This document shows, piece after piece, positions 1 through 8,911 of a stretch of DNA of 64,000 nucleotides. Numbering within the stretch: the stretch's first letter is position 1; each line of letters begins with the position of its first letter. A program made the position numbers and the translations under genes. The notes beneath the pieces were generated by a model. That model was not told the DNA's origin and ran no database searches. It worked only from the letters and a program-made list of their open reading frames with translations. The stretch spans positions 62,001 through 126,000 of the forward strand of contig NZ_LQBQ01000023.1 of NCBI RefSeq assembly GCF_001507595.1, in the 5' to 3' direction. This DNA is from Ruegeria marisrubri. GTDB lineage: Bacteria > Pseudomonadota > Alphaproteobacteria > Rhodobacterales > Rhodobacteraceae.

Positions 1-164
1 TCCGACCTGCCAGTTGCGCTCTTGCCCAGGGAATCAAACAGCTTCTCTTTTTCCGGCAGCAGATTCTCCAGTTGACCCAGCTGCCCGTCGAGCACCGCTT
101 TGCGCTCGAGATCCAGCAACTCCTCCAAGGCACGAAACGGGTCTATTTTCGTCTCATTCTTCAT
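1..164 (-). CDS. FlgN-like flagellar protein (N-terminal part, runs off the window)
   Basis: Only the first 54 codons are present; the gene continues beyond base 1. The start is the ATG at 164-162, which overlaps the end of the FlgJ-like gene by 11 bp, so the two are translationally coupled. The peptide is short, charged and helical (starts MKNETKIDPF, with a heptad-like run LEELLDLERK). This fits an FlgN-type export chaperone for hook-associated proteins or a similar small flagellar coiled-coil protein. The assignment rests mainly on position inside a flagellar operon; no catalytic motif is visible. Confidence 0.6.
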   Translation of the reverse strand, partial: MKNETKIDPFRALEELLDLERKAVLDGQLGQLENLLPEKEKLFDSLGKSATGRS

Positions 165-429
165 AGGCTTGCTCCAAGATTGACCTGAACAGGATTTCGG
201 ACAAACCGATGCCGCCTGCCCGGGCTATCTGCCGGGCCTGCTGCATCACCAGCATCGAAGAAAACTGCTCCTCGCCGACCCCGCCGCCCAGGGCGCCCGA
301 CGACTTCCCCAGGCCGCCCGACCGGAGCATTTCAGCAAGAAACGTGGCCTCAAGCTCTACGGTGGCGGATTTCAGGGCCTCGCGGTCGGGCAGGTTGTGA
401 GCGGGAGGCACATGCATGTGCACTTTCAT
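154..429 (-). CDS. flgJ: FlgJ-like rod-binding protein (single domain, no muramidase)
   Basis: 91 residues matching the rod-binding N-terminal domain of FlgJ: LEATFLAEMLRSGG followed by GEEQFSSMLVMQQARQ. FlgJ acts in the periplasm as the rod cap; the C-terminal peptidoglycan-hydrolase domain of enterobacterial FlgJ is absent. In Rhodobacter the hydrolase is a separate protein, SltF, and an SltF-like gene lies at 54480. I chose the ATG at 429 because GAGGT precedes it by about 7 bases; upstream ATGs (450, 519) have no good ribosome site. It is divergent from the FliK-like gene. Confidence 0.8.
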   Translation of the reverse strand: MKVHMHVPPAHNLPDREALKSATVELEATFLAEMLRSGGLGKSSGALGGGVGEEQFSSMLVMQQARQIARAGGIGLSEILFRSILEQAYEE

Positions 430-479
430 CGCATACCTCGGAAATTGCATCGAACTTTCACGATCAGAGCAGGTAGCCG

Positions 480-495
480 TTAAAATAGCCGTAAC
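480..495. promoter_or_regulatory. Candidate CtrA-binding site in flgJ/fliK divergent promoter
   Basis: Read on the minus strand the site is TTAC-N7-TTAAC, one mismatch from the CtrA consensus TTAA-N7-TTAAC (bases 479-494). It lies in the 105-bp gap between the flgJ-like and fliK-like genes, about 40 bp before the fliK start. CtrA controls flagellar genes in Roseobacter-group bacteria and Rhodobacter capsulatus, so the position makes sense. One site seen by eye; function inferred. Confidence 0.4.
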
Positions 496-534
496 CTGGA
501 CCCGGCAGATTACAGCCATCCGAAGGAGGACCGG

Positions 535-1871
535 GTGGCCATGCTGGCATCAGAAACGACCATGATCCCGACAACCAGGCTCGCAGAGGCGGTGCCGGCG
601 AAACCCATGCGCCAGGAATTGCCGGGCAACCATCGAACCTTTGGTCAGTTCGTCGGGGAAGATACACAACAAGACACCCAAGAAACCGTCGCCAGGGACC
701 ACACCCTCTCGGGTTCCGAGGCGACTCGGGGCACCCCCGATGGACAGACCGAAACCCAGGGCAGCGAACATCGGATCAGCGAAACGCCGGGGGTCGCGAA
801 AGGACATGCCGTTGATTCGGAACCGCCGGGTACCGTATCGGACGACTCTGAGGAGAAATCCGGTGAACGGATGCCGTCGGACATGCAATCCGTGCCGCCC
901 GCAAGCTTCACCCGAAATGGGCCGCCCATCCGCCCTTCTGCGGTGGACTTGACCGGTCAAGCCGGGGCCGTGGACGCCGGAGGACTGGATATTCTTGCGT
1001 CTGCCTTGCCCCTCGGGCCGCCGGAGTCACTCGGCGAGGGCGATCGAAACGAAATCACAACCGTGCCCCCCACGGCCCGGGCGGAAAGCGGACGACAGGA
1101 TTGGATGCCGCAGCGGGTTTCGCCCGGCACAGCCGTGCGAATGATCCGTCTTTCACCATTAATGAAACCGGAGTGGAATTGGACAAGGGAAAGAAAACAC
1201 CACCCGAGGCTGCAAGTGGCGAACCGCGCGGATTTTCGGTTGGTCAGCAAGGGCCCTGGCCTGCACCGCCACCCAGAGATACCCCGATCCGCCCAATCCA
1301 TGCTGCGATGGAACCGCGCGCCCTCCGCCTGCATACCGAACCTGGTGCCGCCCTTGACCCGCCAGGCATCGGTGCGGAATTCAGTGCGGCCCAGGACGCT
1401 GAAGCCCCGGTTGGCCTCCCGGTTACCCATACCCCGGACCGCGTTCATCCCCAGACCCCGGCGGCGACATACTCCGAGACCATTCGCTCGGTAGCACGTC
1501 AGATGTCCGCCGCGATCGCCGTCCGCCCGGAAAACGGCGGCGCGGATATCGCCCTCAACCCCGTGGAGTTGGGTCGCGTCTCGATGGCATTGCGCGCCGG
1601 GGAAGACGCAGTGCTGTTGTCCATCGCCACCGAGCGCCCCGAAACGTTGGAACTCATGAAACGCCATATCGCGGATCTGACCGCAGAGTTCCAGGAGCTG
1701 GGCTACAGCGATATTTCGTTCGAATTCCAGTCAATGGCGGACGGTGCGGGCGGACATTCTGGATATGCCGACCACCTACCGGCAGGCGACATGATGGACA
1801 GCGCCGAGCCGACATCGGACATCCGCACGTCAAAGAGCAGTCCATCGACCGGCATTGATATGAGGTTGTAA
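535..1871 (+). CDS. fliK: FliK-like flagellar hook-length control protein, split by an apparent -1 frameshift
   Basis: The N-terminal part is read from GTG 535 (AAGGAGGA at 523-530) and is low-complexity, rich in S/T/E/G/P as FliK proteins are. After about base 1065-1140 that frame becomes Arg/Pro-rich nonsense. The natural reading continues in the frame that is open to TAA 1869-1871. This second part ends in the conserved FliK C-terminal domain (ALNPVELGRVSMAL, then a long helix, about 85 residues), which binds FlhB and switches export specificity. A joined product would be about 445 residues. A C6 tract at 1066-1071 is a candidate slip or error site. It may be a sequencing error, a real pseudogene or slippage. 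It sits directly before flgD (3-bp gap). Confidence 0.75.
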
Positions 1872-1874
1872 CCC

Positions 1875-2540
1875 ATGATCACCGAGACAGGCCCGAGCGT
1901 GCAGCGCGAAATAACGGGCAATCAGGTTGCCCAGCGCGAGACGAAATCGGGGCTCACATCCGATTTCGAGACCTTTCTCAAGATGTTGACGGCTCAGGCG
2001 AAAAATCAGGATCCCCTGGACCCTCTCGAGTCGACGGAATACGCGGCGCAACTGGCCCAGTTTTCAATGGTCGAACAGCAGGTTCAGACGAATGACCTGC
2101 TGAACGGGTTGGCCGCCACGCTGGGTGGCTCCGGTCTCGGCCGACTGGCGGGGTGGGTGGGCATGGAGGTTTCGAGCATCGGCCCGGCCCAATACGACGG
2201 TGAATCGATCACGGTTCTGCCAACCCATGCGGCAACGGCGGATACTGCGTATCTGGTGGTGCAGGACGGGACCGGCGCTACCGTGGACCGCTTTGCGATT
2301 CCGCTGTCCTCGGATTCGGTCGCCTGGCCTCGACAGGAGGAGAGAACCATCCATCCCAGCGGGCCGTATTCCTTTTCGGTCGAAAGCTATAGGGCTGGCT
2401 CACTGGTGTCTAAGGATCCGGCCGCAACCTATGGGAGGGTGACCGAGGCGCATCTGCGGGAGGGTGAGGTCACCCTGACCCTCGTCGGTGGGCAATCCGT
2501 CGACGCCGCAAGTGTCAAGGCGATCCGCGCGGGGAGTTGA
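1875..2540 (+). CDS. flgD: Flagellar hook assembly scaffold protein FlgD
   Basis: 221 residues. The N-terminal half has the FlgD hallmark: FLKMLTAQAKNQDPLDP, then a motif like STEYAAQLAQFSMVEQQ, the region needed for export and hook capping. The C-terminal part is the beta-rich FlgD Ig/tudor-like domain. FlgD caps the growing hook and is removed on completion. It follows the FliK-like gene by 3 bp, so the two are one transcription unit. Downstream flagellar genes are absent; the next flagellar gene on this strand is at 54480. Confidence 0.95.
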   Translation: MITETGPSVQREITGNQVAQRETKSGLTSDFETFLKMLTAQAKNQDPLDPLESTEYAAQLAQFSMVEQQVQTNDLLNGLAATLGGSGLGRLAGWVGMEVSSIGPAQYDGESITVLPTHAATADTAYLVVQDGTGATVDRFAIPLSSDSVAWPRQEERTIHPSGPYSFSVESYRAGSLVSKDPAATYGRVTEAHLREGEVTLTLVGGQSVDAASVKAIRAGS

Positions 2541-2603
2541 TCTGCGCCGCAGGACTTGCCAAACCATGCTCCTAGTTCGTCTGTGCAAACCGCGTGACAA
2601 AGA

Positions 2604-3482
2604 TTGGAGCCGACCCTGCCCGCCGATTCACCCCCTCCACCTGCCTTGGTCGCAGACCTCAGGTCCCGCGGCCTTGTGGTCGATGGTGATCGGTTCCAAT
2701 TCCTCTATGGCGGCAGGACCAATCGGGTTTGGAGATTGCTGGGCAGCAAAAGCGACCGGGTTCTGAAACTTTATCGTACCGGTTTCAACAATCCCCTGTT
2801 TCGCAACGACGCAGACCTCGAAACCGCCTGCCTGCGCGCTTTCGAAGGCGCCGGGTTCTCGCCGCGACTGCGCGCCTCGGGGCGCATGTTGGAAGCAAGC
2901 TGGGTGCTTTACGACCACGCACCCGGTTCGCCTTGGCGTGTGGACCCCGAGCCGGTTGCAGCGGTTCTCAGGGCTCTGCATACCCATCCCGCGCGCATCC
3001 CGGCACCGAATGGATGCAACGGCAGCGCGGATCTTGCCGCGCATGGCGACAGGATATTGTCTCTGTGCACCTCACCGGACCGCGCGACACTGGCAGAGTT
3101 GCGGCCATCCTCAGATGTCGCACCCCTTGCCCACCGCTGCCTGATTCACGGCGACCCGGTTGCCGGGAACGTCCTGATCTCGGGCAGCCAGACGACGCTC
3201 ATAGACTGGCAGTGCCCTGCGCTTGGCGACCCGAGTGAGGATTTGGCCCTATTCCTTTCCCCCGCCATGCAACAGCTCTATCGAGGGAGCCCGCTGTCGA
3301 TGGAAGAGCAGGAACGGTTCCTCGCCGCCTACGGGGATGCCGCCATCACCGCCCGCTATCGCGCCCTGAAACCCTGGTTCGCGTGGCGCATGGCCGCCTA
3401 TTGCCTGTGGCGCAGCGAGAACGGCGCGCCCGACTATTCGGCCGGGTATGAACTGGAACTCGAGACGCTGCGCACCGGGTAA
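2604..3482 (+). CDS. APH/ChoK-family small-molecule kinase (phosphotransferase)
   Basis: 292 residues with the aminoglycoside/choline kinase fold. An ATP-binding lysine stands in VLKLY (K55), the Brenner-type catalytic loop is HGDPVAGN (H182, D184, N189), and the metal-binding aspartate is in IDW (D201). The substrate cannot be told; relatives phosphorylate choline, thiamine, sugars or aminoglycosides. The only in-frame start I see is TTG 2604, with no clear ribosome site, so the N-terminus is uncertain. It lies 63 bp after flgD and converges with the oxidase gene at 3486. Confidence 0.75.
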   Translation: MEPTLPADSPPPPALVADLRSRGLVVDGDRFQFLYGGRTNRVWRLLGSKSDRVLKLYRTGFNNPLFRNDADLETACLRAFEGAGFSPRLRASGRMLEASWVLYDHAPGSPWRVDPEPVAAVLRALHTHPARIPAPNGCNGSADLAAHGDRILSLCTSPDRATLAELRPSSDVAPLAHRCLIHGDPVAGNVLISGSQTTLIDWQCPALGDPSEDLALFLSPAMQQLYRGSPLSMEEQERFLAAYGDAAITARYRALKPWFAWRMAAYCLWRSENGAPDYSAGYELELETLRTG

Positions 3483-3485
3483 GGT

Positions 3486-4787
3486 TCACAGATCGCTCAG
3501 GGCCAGGGTCGCGTAGACCGGAGGCATCAACGCCCGACGGCACCGCCCCAGGGGAAACCGCGCTAGGGGCCGCGAGATCGGCTCGGGCAGGCCAGACGGT
3601 TGTCCGAGCGCCAATCGCGCAAGTGCGCGGCCGCAATAGGTGCCCATGGCCACGCCATTGCCGTGGTAGGCGAGGCCGGCGAACATGCCCGGGCGGCCGG
3701 GAACCGGGCCAGCAAAGGGCGTCAGGTTGCGTGCCAGGCACACCAGACCGGACCACATGTGGGTGGCTTCGACGCCCGCCCAGGCAGGAAACATGCGGTC
3801 GAAGTCGCGGCGCATCTGGGAGCGGATCGCCGCCTCTGCCCCGGGAGAGGAGAACAATCCGCCGCGCATGCCGAACAGGAATCTCCGGTCCGGCATCAGG
3901 CGGAAGTAGTGCAACAGGTTGCGCGTGTCATAACAGATCTGGTCCGAGGTCCACCCCTGCGCCCGAAGTTCCGGCTCGCTCAGCGGTCGTGTCACCATCA
4001 CCGTCGATTGGGTGGGCATGTAGCGCCCAGCCAGCCAGTCGGGCATGTCCTCGCTGGAATAACCATTGGTGCAGATCAGCAGGGTTTCACAGAAGACACG
4101 ACCATTGGGAGTGGTGACGGTGTATTTTCCGCCCGCCTTGCCGATCGACATCGCGGCGCTGTTCTGGAACATCGACGCTCCGGCTTTCCCGGCGACTTCG
4201 GCAAGTCCGAACAGGTATTTTCGCGGGTTGAGGCCGAATCCGACCGGGATCGTGTAGCCTCCGAAAAACTCTCCCCCCAATCCCAGCGCAGCCAACTCGC
4301 CCGGCTCGTGCAGAGTGCCTTCGGCATCCGCCTTCCGACGCAGAGCCTCCATCGCGCGCGGTGTGTGCGCCAGCTGCGTCTCGCCCCTGGAGTGGCGATC
4401 CGCGTCGATCCCGTGGGCCTCCAGCAGTTCGGCGACCAGGGCAACGGCGTCATGCTCGGCCTGATCATATGCTGCCGCGGCGGCGCGGCCATATCGGCGC
4501 ACCATGGCGGAATGGCTCAACTTCGAACCGCCAAGGCAACAGAATCCGCCATTGCGCCCGGACGCGCCCCATCCCGGGGTTTCCGCCTCGAGCACGGCGA
4601 CGGAGGCTCCGGCCTGCGCCAGGTGGAGGGCCGCCGACAGGCCGGTGAAACCACCCCCGACGATGGCGACATCAACGGTCAGATCCCCAGCCTGAACCGG
4701 CCAGTCCGGGGCTGCGATGGTATCGTCCCACCAGCAGCCCTGGCGCGGGCCGGGGCCGTAGGTGTAGTCGGGGAAGATTCGCTTCAT
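3486..4787 (-). CDS. FAD-dependent amine oxidoreductase (PuuB/DAO family)
   Basis: 433 residues. A Rossmann FAD motif (DVAIVGGGFTGLSAALHLA) starts near residue 39, followed by GWGASGRNGG, typical of gamma-glutamylputrescine oxidase and other DAO-family flavoenzymes. C-terminal HGNGVAMGTYCGR closes the FAD site. The start overlaps the stop of potI by 4 bp (ATGA), so it is the last gene of the potFGHI operon. Context points to oxidation of a polyamine or its glutamyl derivative; a PuuA ligase is not in the window, so the exact substrate stays open. Confidence 0.85.
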   Translation of the reverse strand: MKRIFPDYTYGPGPRQGCWWDDTIAAPDWPVQAGDLTVDVAIVGGGFTGLSAALHLAQAGASVAVLEAETPGWGASGRNGGFCCLGGSKLSHSAMVRRYGRAAAAAYDQAEHDAVALVAELLEAHGIDADRHSRGETQLAHTPRAMEALRRKADAEGTLHEPGELAALGLGGEFFGGYTIPVGFGLNPRKYLFGLAEVAGKAGASMFQNSAAMSIGKAGGKYTVTTPNGRVFCETLLICTNGYSSEDMPDWLAGRYMPTQSTVMVTRPLSEPELRAQGWTSDQICYDTRNLLHYFRLMPDRRFLFGMRGGLFSSPGAEAAIRSQMRRDFDRMFPAWAGVEATHMWSGLVCLARNLTPFAGPVPGRPGMFAGLAYHGNGVAMGTYCGRALARLALGQPSGLPEPISRPLARFPLGRCRRALMPPVYATLALSDL

Positions 4788-5602
4788 GTGGCCCGCGCCG
4801 CGGCCTGTTCCTCCTGCTTTTGCCGGACCGCCGCCCGCTTGGTCACCAGCGATGCGGTGATCACGCCGATGGTCACGACCGCGATCATGAGCGTCGACAA
4901 GGCGTTGATTTCCGGGCTGACGCCGAGGCGCACCGCCGAAAAGATCTTGATCGGCAGCGTGGTGGCCGAGGGGCCGGACGTGAAGGAGGCAATGACCAGA
5001 TCGTCCAGCGACAGGGTAAAGGCCAGCAGCCAGCCCGAGATCACCGCAGGCGCGATGATAGGCAGCGTCACCAGCCGGAACGCCTGTGCCGGAGAACAGC
5101 CAAGATCCAAAGCGGCCTCTTCCAGCGACCGATCAAAGGTGATCAGGCGCGAGGACACGACGACCGAGACGTAGCACATCGAAAAGGTCGTGTGCGCCAG
5201 AACGATGGTGAAAATGCCCCGGTCCAGCCCGATGCCGATGAACAGCAGCAGCAAAGACAGGCCGGTGATCACCTCGGGCATCACCAGCGGCGCATAGATC
5301 ATGCCCGAGAACAGCGTGCGCCCGAAGAACCGCCCGCCCCGAACCAAGACATAGGCCGCCATTGTTCCAAGGATCGTCGCCAGGGTCGAAGAGAAAACCG
5401 CCACCCGCACCGTGACCCAGGCCGCGTCAAGGAAAGCCTCGTTGTGGATCAACTCGCCATACCATTTGGTCGAGAACCCGGCCCAGACGGTCACCAGCTT
5501 GCTTTCGTTGAAGCTGAAGATGATCAGGATGATCATCGGGATGTAGAGAAACGCGAAACCCAGCGTCAGGGACACGGCGTTGAACCAGCTCAGCCTGTTC
5601 AT
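4784..5602 (-). CDS. potI: Polyamine ABC transporter permease (PotI/PotC type)
   Basis: 272 residues with about six membrane segments and the inner-membrane ABC coupling signature near LEEAALDLGCSPAQAFRLVTLP (the EAA loop that contacts the ATPase). Start ATG 5602 overlaps the potH stop by 4 bp. Together with PotH it should form the membrane channel of the putrescine importer. Order potF-potG-potH-potI matches the E. coli putrescine operon. Confidence 0.9.
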   Translation of the reverse strand: MNRLSWFNAVSLTLGFAFLYIPMIILIIFSFNESKLVTVWAGFSTKWYGELIHNEAFLDAAWVTVRVAVFSSTLATILGTMAAYVLVRGGRFFGRTLFSGMIYAPLVMPEVITGLSLLLLFIGIGLDRGIFTIVLAHTTFSMCYVSVVVSSRLITFDRSLEEAALDLGCSPAQAFRLVTLPIIAPAVISGWLLAFTLSLDDLVIASFTSGPSATTLPIKIFSAVRLGVSPEINALSTLMIAVVTIGVITASLVTKRAAVRQKQEEQAAARAT

Positions 5603-6480
5603 TGCTCTGCCTCCGCCTGTTTCTGCTGGTTGCGCTGGAACAGCACGATCGGGATCACGAGGATGAGCAGAAGCACGATCGCCACGGCGCTGGCCACCGG
5701 CCAGTCGCGGTTTGAGAAGAACTCCTCCCACAGCACCTTGCCGATCATCAGCGTGCCCGAACCACCCAGCAGCGACGGGATCACGAATTCACCGATCACC
5801 GGGATCATGACCAGGAAACAGCCCGCGATGATGCCGGGGCGCGACAGCGGAATTGTCACCAGCCAGAACGCCTGCGCCCGGGAACAACCCAGGTCCTCGG
5901 CCGCCTCGATCAGCGACCCGTCCAGCCGGTCGAGCGCGGAATAGATCGGCAGAATCATGAAGGGAAGGTAGGTATAGACGATGCCGATATAGACGGCCGT
6001 CTGCGTGTTGAGGATGGTCAGGGGTTCGGAGATGAGACCGGTCCACATCAGGAACTGGTTGAGATACCCCTCATTGCTGAGAATCCCCATCCACGCATAG
6101 ACCCGGATCAGGAACGAGGTCCAAAAGGGCAGGATCACCAGCATCATCAGCGTCGCCCGCCACTCTTGCGGGGCCCGCGCCATGCCATAGGCGATCGGAT
6201 AGCCGACCAGCAGCGTCAGCGCCGTCGAGATCAGCGCGATCTTGACGCTGGACAGGTAGGCTTTCCAATACAGGTCATCCTGCGTGAGAAAGATGTAATT
6301 CTCGAAGTCCAGCTCGCTGATGAAGGCCCGGATGCCTGCGGCCCAGTCGAATTGCGGGAAATAGGGCGGGCGCGCGATCGCGGCATCCGACAACGAGATC
6401 TTCAGAACGATGGCAAACGGCACCAGAAACAGCGCCAGCAGCCACAGATAGGGGATGGCTATGAGGACGAATCTGCGCAT
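5599..6480 (-). CDS. potH: Polyamine ABC transporter permease (PotH/PotB type)
   Basis: 293 residues, six predicted membrane segments. It closely tracks E. coli PotH as I remember it, for example FWTSFLIRVYAWMGIL, AVYIGIVYTYLPFMILPIY and NRDWPVASAVAIVLL. The EAA coupling loop is LIEAAEDLGCSRAQAFW. The ATG at 6480 was chosen; it shares one base with the potG stop (TGATG) and an upstream in-frame ATG would lie inside potG. It pairs with PotI. Confidence 0.93.
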   Translation of the reverse strand: MRRFVLIAIPYLWLLALFLVPFAIVLKISLSDAAIARPPYFPQFDWAAGIRAFISELDFENYIFLTQDDLYWKAYLSSVKIALISTALTLLVGYPIAYGMARAPQEWRATLMMLVILPFWTSFLIRVYAWMGILSNEGYLNQFLMWTGLISEPLTILNTQTAVYIGIVYTYLPFMILPIYSALDRLDGSLIEAAEDLGCSRAQAFWLVTIPLSRPGIIAGCFLVMIPVIGEFVIPSLLGGSGTLMIGKVLWEEFFSNRDWPVASAVAIVLLLILVIPIVLFQRNQQKQAEAEQ

Positions 6481-7619
6481 CAGTTCGCCAGCAGAACGCC
6501 CGCCGTGGCGGTCCATGACAGCCAGACGGGGTCTTCCCAGGAAAAGGAACGTCGAGAGATCCGGCGCGTGTTGGCGGTCTGCGCCTTGATGATCGTGCCG
6601 TTGGGCAGTTCGACATGGTAGGTGGACAGATTGCCGAGATAGGCGATGTCATGCACCTTGCCCTGAACGGCATTGGCCGCGTCCGCCGGGCGCTCGGCCG
6701 TGATCGTCACCTTCTCGGGCCGGATCGCCAGATGGCATTTCTGTCCCTTCTCGATGGCCGCCGAAGAGGTCGCCTGCAACGGCGTCTGTCCCTCGGCCCA
6801 GTCGATGGAATAGCTGTCATCGCCCTTGGGCGTGGCGCGCCCCTCGATGATGTTCACGTCACCGATGAAGTCCGCGACGTAGACCGAGTTGGGGGTTTCA
6901 TAGATCCTGGCCGGCGTGTCGGCCTGGATGATGCGCCCGTGGTCCATCACGGCCACACGGCTGGCGACGGTCATCGCCTCTTCCTGGTCGTGGGTCACGA
7001 TGACAAAGGTGGTGCCGGTCTTTTCCTGGATGTCCATCAACTCGAACTGCGTGTCCTGCCGCAGTTTCTTGTCCAGCGCCCCCAGAGGTTCGTCCAGCAA
7101 CAGCAGCTTTGGCGCCTTGGCCAGCGAACGCGCCAGCGCCACGCGCTGTCGCTGTCCGCCCGAGATCTGGTGAGGCTTGCGGCTGGCGAATTTCTCCAGC
7201 CGTGTCAGACGCAGCATCTCGTCGACGCGCTCCTCGATGTCCCGCTTGGGCATCTTGTCACGCTTCAGTCCGAAGGCGATGTTGTCCCAAACGCTGAGAT
7301 GCGGGAACAGGGCGTATGACTGAAACATCATGTTCACCGCCCGCTTGTTCGGCGGGATCGGGTCTATGTCCTGCCCGGCCAGCAGAATGTGGCCCTCGGT
7401 GGGTTTCTCGAACCCGGCCAGCATCCGCATCATCGTGGTCTTGCCGCATCCGGACGGCCCCAGAAGGGCAAAGAATTCGCGCTCGAAGATGTCGATCGAC
7501 AGGTTGTCGATGGCCGTGAATCCCCCAAATCGCTTGGTCACGTTCTGGAACTGGATCAAGGGTTTCGCCTGTGGGTCGTCCCACGGCGCAAAGACGGTAG
7601 AGTTCAAGAGAGCCCCCAT
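6480..7619 (-). CDS. potG: Polyamine ABC transporter ATPase (PotG/PotA type)
   Basis: 379 residues. Walker A GPSGCGKTT, Q-loop NMMFQSYALFPH, signature ISGGQRQRVALARSLA, Walker B LLLLDEPLGALD, and switch His in VTHDQEEAMT. The C-terminal third is the TOBE/regulatory domain (AIRPEKVTI). It energises import through PotH/PotI. The gene follows the PotF gene after a 64-bp gap holding a strong hairpin. No clear Shine-Dalgarno sequence precedes the ATG. Confidence 0.95.
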   Translation of the reverse strand: MGALLNSTVFAPWDDPQAKPLIQFQNVTKRFGGFTAIDNLSIDIFEREFFALLGPSGCGKTTMMRMLAGFEKPTEGHILLAGQDIDPIPPNKRAVNMMFQSYALFPHLSVWDNIAFGLKRDKMPKRDIEERVDEMLRLTRLEKFASRKPHQISGGQRQRVALARSLAKAPKLLLLDEPLGALDKKLRQDTQFELMDIQEKTGTTFVIVTHDQEEAMTVASRVAVMDHGRIIQADTPARIYETPNSVYVADFIGDVNIIEGRATPKGDDSYSIDWAEGQTPLQATSSAAIEKGQKCHLAIRPEKVTITAERPADAANAVQGKVHDIAYLGNLSTYHVELPNGTIIKAQTANTRRISRRSFSWEDPVWLSWTATAGVLLAN

Positions 7620-7640
7620 AGGTCAGGCGGAACTGGAGTT

Positions 7641-7669
7641 GCGCAAGGCGAGCCGTTGCCGCCTTGCGC
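7641..7669 (-). other. Intercistronic stem-loop between potF and potG
   Basis: Perfect 10-bp inverted repeat GCGCAAGGCG / CGCCTTGCGC with a 9-base loop, immediately downstream of the potF stop codon and not followed by a T-run. Such structures usually stabilise the upstream solute-binding-protein mRNA or damp read-through into transporter genes. Equivalent hairpins occur at 13566 and 44023. Confidence 0.7.
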
Positions 7670-7683
7670 GCAGATTGCTCGGA

Positions 7684-8769
7684 TCAGGTGCCCGATTTGA
7701 TCTTGGTCCACAGACGGGTCACGACCCGCTGCACCTTTGCCGGATAGGGCCGCGTGGTGAACAGGTTCTCCAACGCGTCGGCGGGCGGATAGATCGCCGG
7801 GTCTTCGAGGATCTCGGGCAGCACGAATTCCTGCGAGGCCTTGTTGCCGTTGGCGTAGTAGACATAGTTCGTGGCCGCCGCCATGTTCTCGGCATCCATG
7901 ATGAAGTTCAGGAACTTGTGCGCCCCGTCCGGGTTGGGCGCATCGACCGGAATCGCCATCTGGTCGAACCACATCTGCGCGCCTTCCTTCGGCGCGTGAT
8001 AGGCGATGGTCACGCCGTTGTCGGCCTCGTCCGCCCGGTCACGGGCCTGCAGAACGTCGCCCGACCAGCCCACGGCCACGCAGATGTCACCATTGGCCAG
8101 CGCGTTGATGTATTCGCTGCTGTGGAACTTCTGGATGTAGGGGCGCACCGCCATGAACACGCCCTCGGCCTTGGCGATCACGTCCGGATCGTGGCTGTCG
8201 GGGTCTTCACCGATGTATTTCAACGCTGCCGGGATCATCTCGGCCGGTGCATCCAGAAAGTGAACACCGCAGTCGGCCAGCTTTTCCATGTTCGCAGGAT
8301 TGAACACCAGGTCCCAGCTGTCGATGGGGGCGTCCTCGCCCAACAGCTCTTGAACCTTGTCCACGTTCACCCCGATCCCGGTGGTGCCCCACATGTAGTT
8401 GATCGAGTATTCGTTGCCCGGGTCATACTGTGCCGTGCGTTCCTCGATCACGTCCCACATGTTGGCCAGATTCGGCAGCTTGGACTTGTCCAGCTTCTGG
8501 AAGGCGCCTGCCTGGATCTGGCGCTGGAGGAAGGTGCCCGACGGCACGACAACGTCATAGCCCGACCCGCCTGCCAGCATCTTGGTCTCCAGAACCTCGT
8601 TGCTGTCGAACACGTCGTAGATCAACGTCAGGCCGGTTTCTTCCTGAAACTTGGCCAGCAATTCCTCGTCGATATAGTCCGACCAGTTGTAGACGCGCAC
8701 TTCTTCGGCAAAGGCGGCCGAAGTCCCCAGTGCGATCACGGCCGTCATCGTCAGCGTTTTCAAAGTCAT
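7684..8769 (-). CDS. potF: Periplasmic putrescine/polyamine-binding protein (PotF type)
   Basis: 361 residues with a Sec signal peptide (MTLKTLTMTAVIALGTSAAFA, cut before EEVRV). The mature protein starts with VYNWSDYID, the PotF/PotD hallmark; the Trp and Ser there line the polyamine pocket in the E. coli proteins. Other family segments are GYDVVVPSG and AVGWSGDV. It delivers polyamine to PotGHI. It is first gene of the minus-strand operon, divergent from gntR across a 146-bp promoter region with a GATC-centred operator. Start ATG 8769 follows AGGGAGAAAGAG. Confidence 0.94.
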   Translation of the reverse strand: MTLKTLTMTAVIALGTSAAFAEEVRVYNWSDYIDEELLAKFQEETGLTLIYDVFDSNEVLETKMLAGGSGYDVVVPSGTFLQRQIQAGAFQKLDKSKLPNLANMWDVIEERTAQYDPGNEYSINYMWGTTGIGVNVDKVQELLGEDAPIDSWDLVFNPANMEKLADCGVHFLDAPAEMIPAALKYIGEDPDSHDPDVIAKAEGVFMAVRPYIQKFHSSEYINALANGDICVAVGWSGDVLQARDRADEADNGVTIAYHAPKEGAQMWFDQMAIPVDAPNPDGAHKFLNFIMDAENMAAATNYVYYANGNKASQEFVLPEILEDPAIYPPADALENLFTTRPYPAKVQRVVTRLWTKIKSGT

Positions 8770-8814
8770 CTCTTTCTCCCTGCGACTGTGCGGCTATTTT
8801 CCCGCTTTTTCAGA

Positions 8815-8824
8815 TTTGATCAAG
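8815..8824. promoter_or_regulatory. Candidate GntR operator A (potF/gntR intergenic)
   Basis: TTTGATCAAG, containing the palindrome TTGATCAA at 8816-8823. It lies about 45 bp before the potF start and just upstream of the proposed gntR -35 element, so a bound regulator could affect both directions. It shares TTTGATCA with sites at 8912-8924 and 9624-9636. Confidence 0.55.
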
Positions 8825-8826
8825 TT

Positions 8827-8855
8827 TTGCGTTTCACGGCAACAATGTTTATGCT
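8827..8855 (+). promoter_or_regulatory. Candidate sigma-70 promoter of gntR
   Basis: TTGCGT (8827-8832), 17-bp spacer, TATGCT (8850-8855). Transcription would start near 8862, before the gntR start codon region. Operator A abuts the -35 element. Recognised by eye only. Confidence 0.4.
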
Positions 8856-8911
8856 GTCCCGAGGCGCAATGCCCGACGAACCATGACCCTCGGAATCAAG
8901 GTAACCCTATT

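Noticed and set aside
1101..1871. The C-terminal FliK frame as an independent gene starting at TTG 1101
   Set aside because: No ribosome site precedes TTG 1101, and the upstream frame shows FliK-like composition, so one frameshifted gene is the simpler reading.
3600..5174. Long plus-strand frames opposite the oxidase and potI
   Set aside because: Shadow frames of high-GC genes; no ribosome site or family motif.
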